This document shows positions 61,201-64,000 of a stretch of DNA of 64,000 nucleotides, piece by piece. The DNA comes from Lutraria lutraria. Lineage: Eukaryota; Mollusca; Bivalvia; Venerida; Mactridae. Positions within the stretch are counted from its first letter, which is position 1. Each line of letters begins with the position of its first letter. The translations under genes and the position numbers were made by a program. The notes beneath the pieces are model-generated. The model was not told where the DNA came from and did not search any database. It saw nothing but the letters and a program-made list of their open reading frames with translations. The stretch is from NCBI GenBank assembly GCA_964023205.1, contig OZ026848.1, positions 29,871,912 to 29,935,911 of the forward strand, written 5' to 3'.

Positions 61201-63486
61201 TTCCAATAATCCTTTTCACCATTACGAAACAACTCTTATCATGCTATGCCATTCCATGTATGTAATAGGCATATCTTTGTTGATGAAGGCCAGATGCGGC
61301 CAACTACATGGGTTTCATATTTAGGAGTTTAATATCCCCAAACAGCCAGGGTATTTGGCGACTTTTCCGGTTAATAACGGAGGTAGAAAACCCCAGGGAT
61401 ACACCTCGGTAGAACCATAGACCTTCCCTTAGTCCTCTTAAGAGTTTTCTCTTCCGGGTTGAAATCAGAACTCATAACAGTGAGTGGCAAGTCAGAGACA
61501 ATTATCACTCGACAACAGGTTGGTTTACAATACATGGGTACATAACATAATACAATATAAAATTTCATTTCAAAACTTTTTTTCATGTAAGGTTAATCCT
61601 TGTAAAAACTAATTATTTTTTATCTTTCAGTTAATCTGTTCATACGTACTATTTCCTGTTGCCTATTTCATGGGAGTAGCAGTTGACGATTGTGGAAAAG
61701 TTGCAGAATTAATAGGTAAGGTTGAATGATAGACAAGAAAGCGACTCGTAGTAAAACACGTACAAAAAAATGCCAAATTCTCCACAATTTCAAAACCCAT
61801 CCAACATATACGACCATTCAAAAATGGAGGACAGAACACAGTCTCCCGGAGGGTACAGCCTTGGAATGGTGTCACGCAAAGTTTGGTCCTGTTATTCAAA
61901 TTTAACTCGTTCTGGTGCACGTATGCCTGGTCATTTTATTTATCGATGATTTCTTTACCGCAAGATGTTTTACAACCATGCTGCTCTTGAATGAGGACTT
62001 TAGAATAACTTAACAAAACAGAGGAACTTTCAGATGGTCATTGTCACTATGTTCTATGTCAGAGATTCACAACATTTGGACCTGAAATAGTAGTGAATGA
62101 AATGTTTGTGGACCAATTTCAACTTTCGTATTATCATAAAATTATAAGGTTGGATCGGTCGTCTAGCGGTAACGGGCTGGTTGTGAAGGCCGTTGGTACG
62201 AATCTAGATTCCACTTGTAGATACTTCAGTGACCCAATCCAACCTCTCCAGTCAAGTATTGGTTTAAGAAATTTCAGGAATCGTGTGCGGCGCGTATCGG
62301 CGTATTACACCGGCCACGATAAACTTCAATGGTCAATGTAACGTGGTGACTATGTCAAAGAGGTCTTGATGTATAAAACAAGTTTATCATAATATTATTC
62401 TCATGATCTATGTTAAATTGTTTATACAAAGATCTGTTCTTCGGCTACCTAGGATTAAGATAATTTTTGTTTAGCTTTAGTTACCCAATCGTGTGTTTAC
62501 CATTGATACATATTACAAACATCCTGAAACGCCCTCTATAGATAAACAGCTGAATTATCCAATGAATGTAGTGAAAATTGAGGAACACCATCTGCCGAGA
62601 TATACGTATACAAACCCGCACATCTGTACCGGCCTCGATGTTTATTTTGTGTGATAAAGGTTGGGGATTGGAGGCGTTTAAAACATTAAAACATCGTTCA
62701 TTCAAATATACAAACATGATAATATACTTGGTAAAGAAACTATGTAAGTTTGATAAAAATATGTTGATACAGTTTACAATATTTGCGCTATCACAAATTG
62801 TCGTTCACTAGAGCTAAATTCGACACATCTATTTAATCTGATGATATTTACTTGTCGAAATTCCAATGGAGCGTTATGATCGAAATCTGAAAATGAATAG
62901 GTTCCTCTATCAACCATTCGATATATCTCTGACTTAGGTATGACAACGTATGAACATTTTAGAATGTCCTACATGCGAGTTTTCCATATAGGTTGACAAG
63001 TGGTAAAGTATGACTCCGTCTGGATTACAATATGAATTTACTGTCAAAACAACTTGTAAACACCTAAAACATCGAACGTTCCGAAAATTAGAACCAACCT
63101 GGGTTTCAGCTTAACCCATCAGTTCTTGTGGTAAAAAGCCGAGGACCAAATTTGACGTATTTTCAAAGTAACTGATAGAATTCTAGCTTACAAAGCCAAA
63201 CAAACTCCCCACGTTTCGCAGCCACCATCGATAATTAAGTATAATCATCGAACGATCGATTAGAATGATCGAATAAACGATTTTTATGATTGATTGATAT
63301 TTCATTTTAGGAGTGAAGACATTTACCAATGAGTTTATAGCGTATGGTAACTTGAAGGATCTGATAATTAATCGACAAAATCTCACGAACTACACAGATT
63401 ATTACGCTACATCAGACTGGTACTGGAACGATGGTGACGTCATACTTAACATCACTGGCGACGTATTAAAAGGAGGATTTATTTCC
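52130..63486 (+). CDS. SLC28A3-like: Concentrative nucleoside transporter (SLC28/CNT family), 11 coding exons, 3' end beyond window
   Basis: Na+-coupled uptake of nucleosides across the plasma membrane is the known family role. Coding exons: 52130-52201, 55058-55290, 56317-56490, 57044-57188, 58252-58443, 58942-59103, 59483-59608, 60232-60362, 60897-61065, 61631-61715, 63311-63486. All introns are GT-AG and every phase agrees, giving 555 codons with no stop. Hydrophobic segments lie near residues 79-101, 109-127, 161-180, 185-203, 209-228 and 273-292. The substrate-binding hairpin region GTTPAES...NIFVSMTESPL spans 309-333, and [12 protein letters not shown] spans 357-368. The CNT signature G-x-K-x3-N-E-F-(V/I)-A-Y is present as [12 protein letters not shown] (497-508). 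The final helices, expected after residue 555, are outside the window. I recall human CNT3 as the closest match; one-to-one orthology is not established. Introns are loaded with SINEs. Confidence 0.94.
52690..52795 (-). mobile_element. SINE head fragment in CNT intron 1
   Basis: The reverse A box (CTAATCACTATACCACGACC) and reverse B-box-like GGACTCGTACTAG are spaced as in a tRNA-like head in minus orientation. Confidence 0.5.
53335..53712. mobile_element. Two adjoining SINE fragments in CNT intron 1
   Basis: At 53335-53405 a tRNA-like head lies in minus orientation (reverse B box GATTCAAACTC). From 53480 to 53712 a family A body and tail lie in plus orientation (CCCAATCCCAACCATCG, AGAACCAGG, GGGGCGGCCTGAAATGACC). 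Confidence 0.6.
54660..55015 (+). repeat. Diverged relative of the 40.6-kb element interior
   Basis: TATTGCCCGTGTTAAAGGTA, a TAGAAAAAAAT run, and later AACTTAAAGGAGAAAATCA and TCATTTTCTATCA recur in the order seen at 40.66-40.93 kb. The inverted ends are not preserved. Ends just before CNT exon 2. Confidence 0.5.
55058..55290 (+). CDS. SLC28A3-like: CNT exon 2: cytoplasmic tail and first membrane helix
   Basis: Acceptor CATTGTAG precedes 55058 and donor GTATTT follows 55290; entry phase 0, exit phase 2. It encodes residues 25-101: an acidic, proline-rich cytoplasmic stretch, then an amphipathic segment and a hydrophobic helix (about 79-101) ending in tyrosines. The frame also stays open past the donor to 55753, but splicing to 56317 restores the homologous order. 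Confidence 0.88.
55291..55753 (+). repeat. Degenerate repeat in CNT intron 2, frame open from exon 2
   Basis: After the exon 2 donor the frame stays open for 154 codons. From about 55430 the sequence is a degenerate tandem array of about 50 bp around a GTGCTAAAA-like core, giving recurring S-x-F-x-A-K peptides. Probably intron; a retained-intron isoform is possible. Confidence 0.45.
56317..56490 (+). CDS. SLC28A3-like: CNT exon 3: second membrane helix
   Basis: Acceptor GTTTCAG ends at 56316 and donor GTAATT starts at 56491. The exon is entered with the split Arg-102 codon and left with the split Trp-160 codon. It encodes a hydrophobic helix (about 109-127) followed by a charged loop rich in D, E, R and W. 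Confidence 0.87.
57044..57188 (+). CDS. SLC28A3-like: CNT exon 4: two membrane helices; exon end tandemly repeated
   Basis: Acceptor TTCTAG ends at 57043; the chosen donor is GTAAGT at 57189, giving phase 0 and joining NPAR to VRWHTVFWG. It encodes helices near residues 161-180 and 185-203. The last 49 exon bases plus the donor recur twice downstream (57197-57253 and 57254-57310), so two further GTAAGT donors at 57246 and 57303 could add 19 or 38 residues in frame. The shortest form gives the expected family spacing. Confidence 0.85.
57140..57310 (+). repeat. 57-bp in-frame triplication across the exon 4 splice donor
   Basis: Units 57140-57196, 57197-57253 and 57254-57310 are each exactly 57 bases. 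Each contains TTCCGTTAATCCAG(C/T)CAG followed by a GTAAGT donor. All three keep the reading frame. Confidence 0.93.
57490..57591. mobile_element. Hairpin MITE in CNT intron 4
   Basis: AGTTATCGTTCATATTTTGA and TCATGAAATATGAACGATAACT face each other (inverted arms of about 40 bases) around a CpG-rich loop CGCTCCGCTTCGCCTCGCTC. Confidence 0.75.
58252..58443 (+). CDS. SLC28A3-like: CNT exon 5
   Basis: Acceptor TTTCTTACAG ends at 58251, donor GTAGGT starts at 58444; exactly 64 codons, phase 0 at both ends. It encodes residues 209-272: [18 protein letters not shown] (a membrane helix), then [13 protein letters not shown], then a glycine and phenylalanine-rich hydrophobic segment. This order is typical of animal CNTs. 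Confidence 0.92.
58510..58850 (-). mobile_element. Repeat remnants in CNT intron 5
   Basis: 58512-58545 (TTAGCGGCTATCTAGCAATA and on) resembles 26334-26365, a dispersed repeat. 58735-58835 holds a SINE head in minus orientation (GATTGGACCCACGAGC, AAAGACCACCAATC). Confidence 0.5.
58942..59103 (+). CDS. SLC28A3-like: CNT exon 6: first substrate hairpin
   Basis: Acceptor TTGTTTGTAG ends at 58941, donor GTGAGT starts at 59104; 54 codons, phase 0. It encodes a helix (273-292) and the re-entrant hairpin region MGTTPAES...NIFVSM (308-326). The exon ends with Ser-325 and Met-326, which sit at the two positions known in human CNT1/CNT2 to govern pyrimidine versus purine choice. Confidence 0.93.
59483..59608 (+). 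CDS. SLC28A3-like: CNT exon 7
   Basis: Acceptor CATGATCAG ends at 59482, donor GTAAGT starts at 59609; 42 codons, phase 0. It encodes [11 protein letters not shown], then [19 protein letters not shown] and VLGAYISFG, all strongly conserved in CNTs. Ser-359 and Val-360 are the second specificity pair. Confidence 0.95.
59665..59905 (-). mobile_element. SINE family A in CNT intron 7
   Basis: The reversed tail (TTTAACGGTTTATTCGACAG), tail hairpin and reversed body (GGGACACTGAAAAAGCGTCC) are present; the head is missing. Confidence 0.7.
60232..60362 (+). CDS. SLC28A3-like: CNT exon 8
   Basis: Acceptor AACATTTAG ends at 60231, donor GTAAGA starts at 60363; entry phase 0, exit phase 2. It encodes [19 protein letters not shown], a conserved membrane segment of the family, and then a hydrophilic [10 protein letters not shown] loop. 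Confidence 0.94.
60590..60782 (-). mobile_element. SINE family A in CNT intron 8
   Basis: Reversed body (GGACACTGAAAAAGCATCC) plus reversed head with CCCACTAGACCACCGATC; the tail is missing. Complementary in extent to the intron 7 copy. Confidence 0.7.
60897..61065 (+). CDS. SLC28A3-like: CNT exon 9
   Basis: Acceptor TATTCCAG ends at 60896, donor GTGAAT starts at 61066. It is entered with the split Ala-412 codon and left in phase 0. It encodes [16 protein letters not shown], a helix ([15 protein letters not shown]) and [16 protein letters not shown], matching the second inverted-repeat half of CNTs. Confidence 0.94.
61322..61515 (-). mobile_element. SINE-like repeat (family B) in CNT intron 9
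   Basis: Contains TAATATCCCCAAACAGCCAG and ACACCTCGGTAGAACCATAG segments resembling the 43.5 kb copy, and ends in ATTATCACTCGAC, a reversed A-box-like sequence. Confidence 0.5.
61631..61715 (+). CDS. SLC28A3-like: CNT exon 10
   Basis: Acceptor ATCTTTCAG ends at 61630, donor GTAAGG starts at 61716; entry phase 0, exit phase 1. It encodes [16 protein letters not shown] followed by a short acidic loop and AELIG. Confidence 0.93.
62148..62345 (+). mobile_element. tRNA-derived SINE, truncated, in CNT intron 10
   Basis: Head GGATCGGTCGTCTAGCGGTA and a B-box-like GTACGAATCTAG are followed by a short body with CCAGTCAAGTATTGG and CACGATAAACTTCAATGG. The tail differs from family A. Confidence 0.6.
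63311..63486 (+). CDS. SLC28A3-like: CNT exon 11: family signature and a glycosylation-rich loop
   Basis: Acceptor TTCATTTTAG ends at 63310, donor GTAAGT starts at 63487; entered with the split Gly-497 codon, left in phase 0. It begins with the CNT signature and continues with a roughly 40-residue hydrophilic loop holding three N-glycosylation sequons (NLT, NYT, NIT). The last 514 bases of the window are intron; the remaining exon or exons lie outside. Confidence 0.9.
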
Positions 63487-64000
63487 GTAAGTAATCGAAT
63501 ACTGTGAACCACGTGATTAATATCTATATTTACACAACAAGCGCAATTTAATCTGCCATGTGTCAAGTGCACGCAATGGAAGACATAACACTGAATACGC
63601 AAGAGCGATTTAGCGTGCCTTCGGGTATATGGTGGGCACAGTTGTTTGCTTTATATAAGATCTATGCAGTATTAAACCACTGCAGCGGTATAGATGGTAA
63701 ATTTATTGATACAGATTGAAAGAAATATGTGTATTGCAATAGATTTACCTCTCTACGCTATGAATCAAAGGAAGTTTTTTCATTTTAGCTGAAAGCGACT
63801 TTCAATACATTGCTTTAAATTTATTCAGTGTCAATTAGAAATGCATTTTTTCCGAATTCAAATACACGTTAGAAATACAAAAAAAATGTAAAGTTATTTA
63901 ATTGAGGTAATTTAAAGGCGTGATACCTACCCGGTATAACTAAGGTAAATCTTTATTTAACATGGCGTGTTATAATAATGTGATTGAATGTACACTGCTC

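Overview
The window is metazoan nuclear DNA, most likely from a marine bivalve mollusc. It is AT-rich and almost free of long open frames. It carries a split gene with GT-AG introns, many tRNA-derived SINEs and hairpin-type MITEs. It also holds a dispersed repeat with GACGCCGGACG-like and GTGAGCTAAAA-like ends that I associate with bivalve genomes. The species assignment is inference; I cannot name it.

One protein gene is well supported. At 52.1-63.5 kb (+) eleven coding exons join in frame into 555 residues of a concentrative (Na+-coupled) nucleoside transporter, SLC28/CNT family. The start codon, all splice phases and the family signature are visible; the last transmembrane segments and stop lie beyond the right edge. 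Exon 4 ends in a 57-bp, in-frame, three-fold tandem duplication that includes the splice donor.

Layout. 0-2 kb: a fold-back element and a higher-order satellite. 2.7-20 kb: intergenic DNA with SINEs, tandem repeats, a long-TIR MITE, and two weak minus-strand coding candidates near 8.2-9.0 kb. 20.5-21.2 kb: a 700-bp polypyrimidine tract. 21.3-30 kb: a mosaic of direct and inverted duplications carrying four tRNA-Ser(GCU) genes. 30-48 kb: gene-poor DNA with a canonical-looking MITE (33.2 kb), a broken Ty3/Gypsy pol remnant (36.1-36.8 kb), and a 666-bp element with 67-bp inverted ends and an internal tRNA-like Pol III unit (40.6-41.2 kb). 48.7-50.3 kb: a 32-bp minisatellite. 51.4-51.8 kb: a 103-109 bp tandem repeat. 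52-63.5 kb: the transporter, with SINEs in five introns.

The genes do not form a pathway. The functional content is four tRNA-Ser genes and one membrane transporter; most of the rest is repeat-derived or unrecognised. No CRISPR array, bacterial operon or complete autonomous transposon was found.
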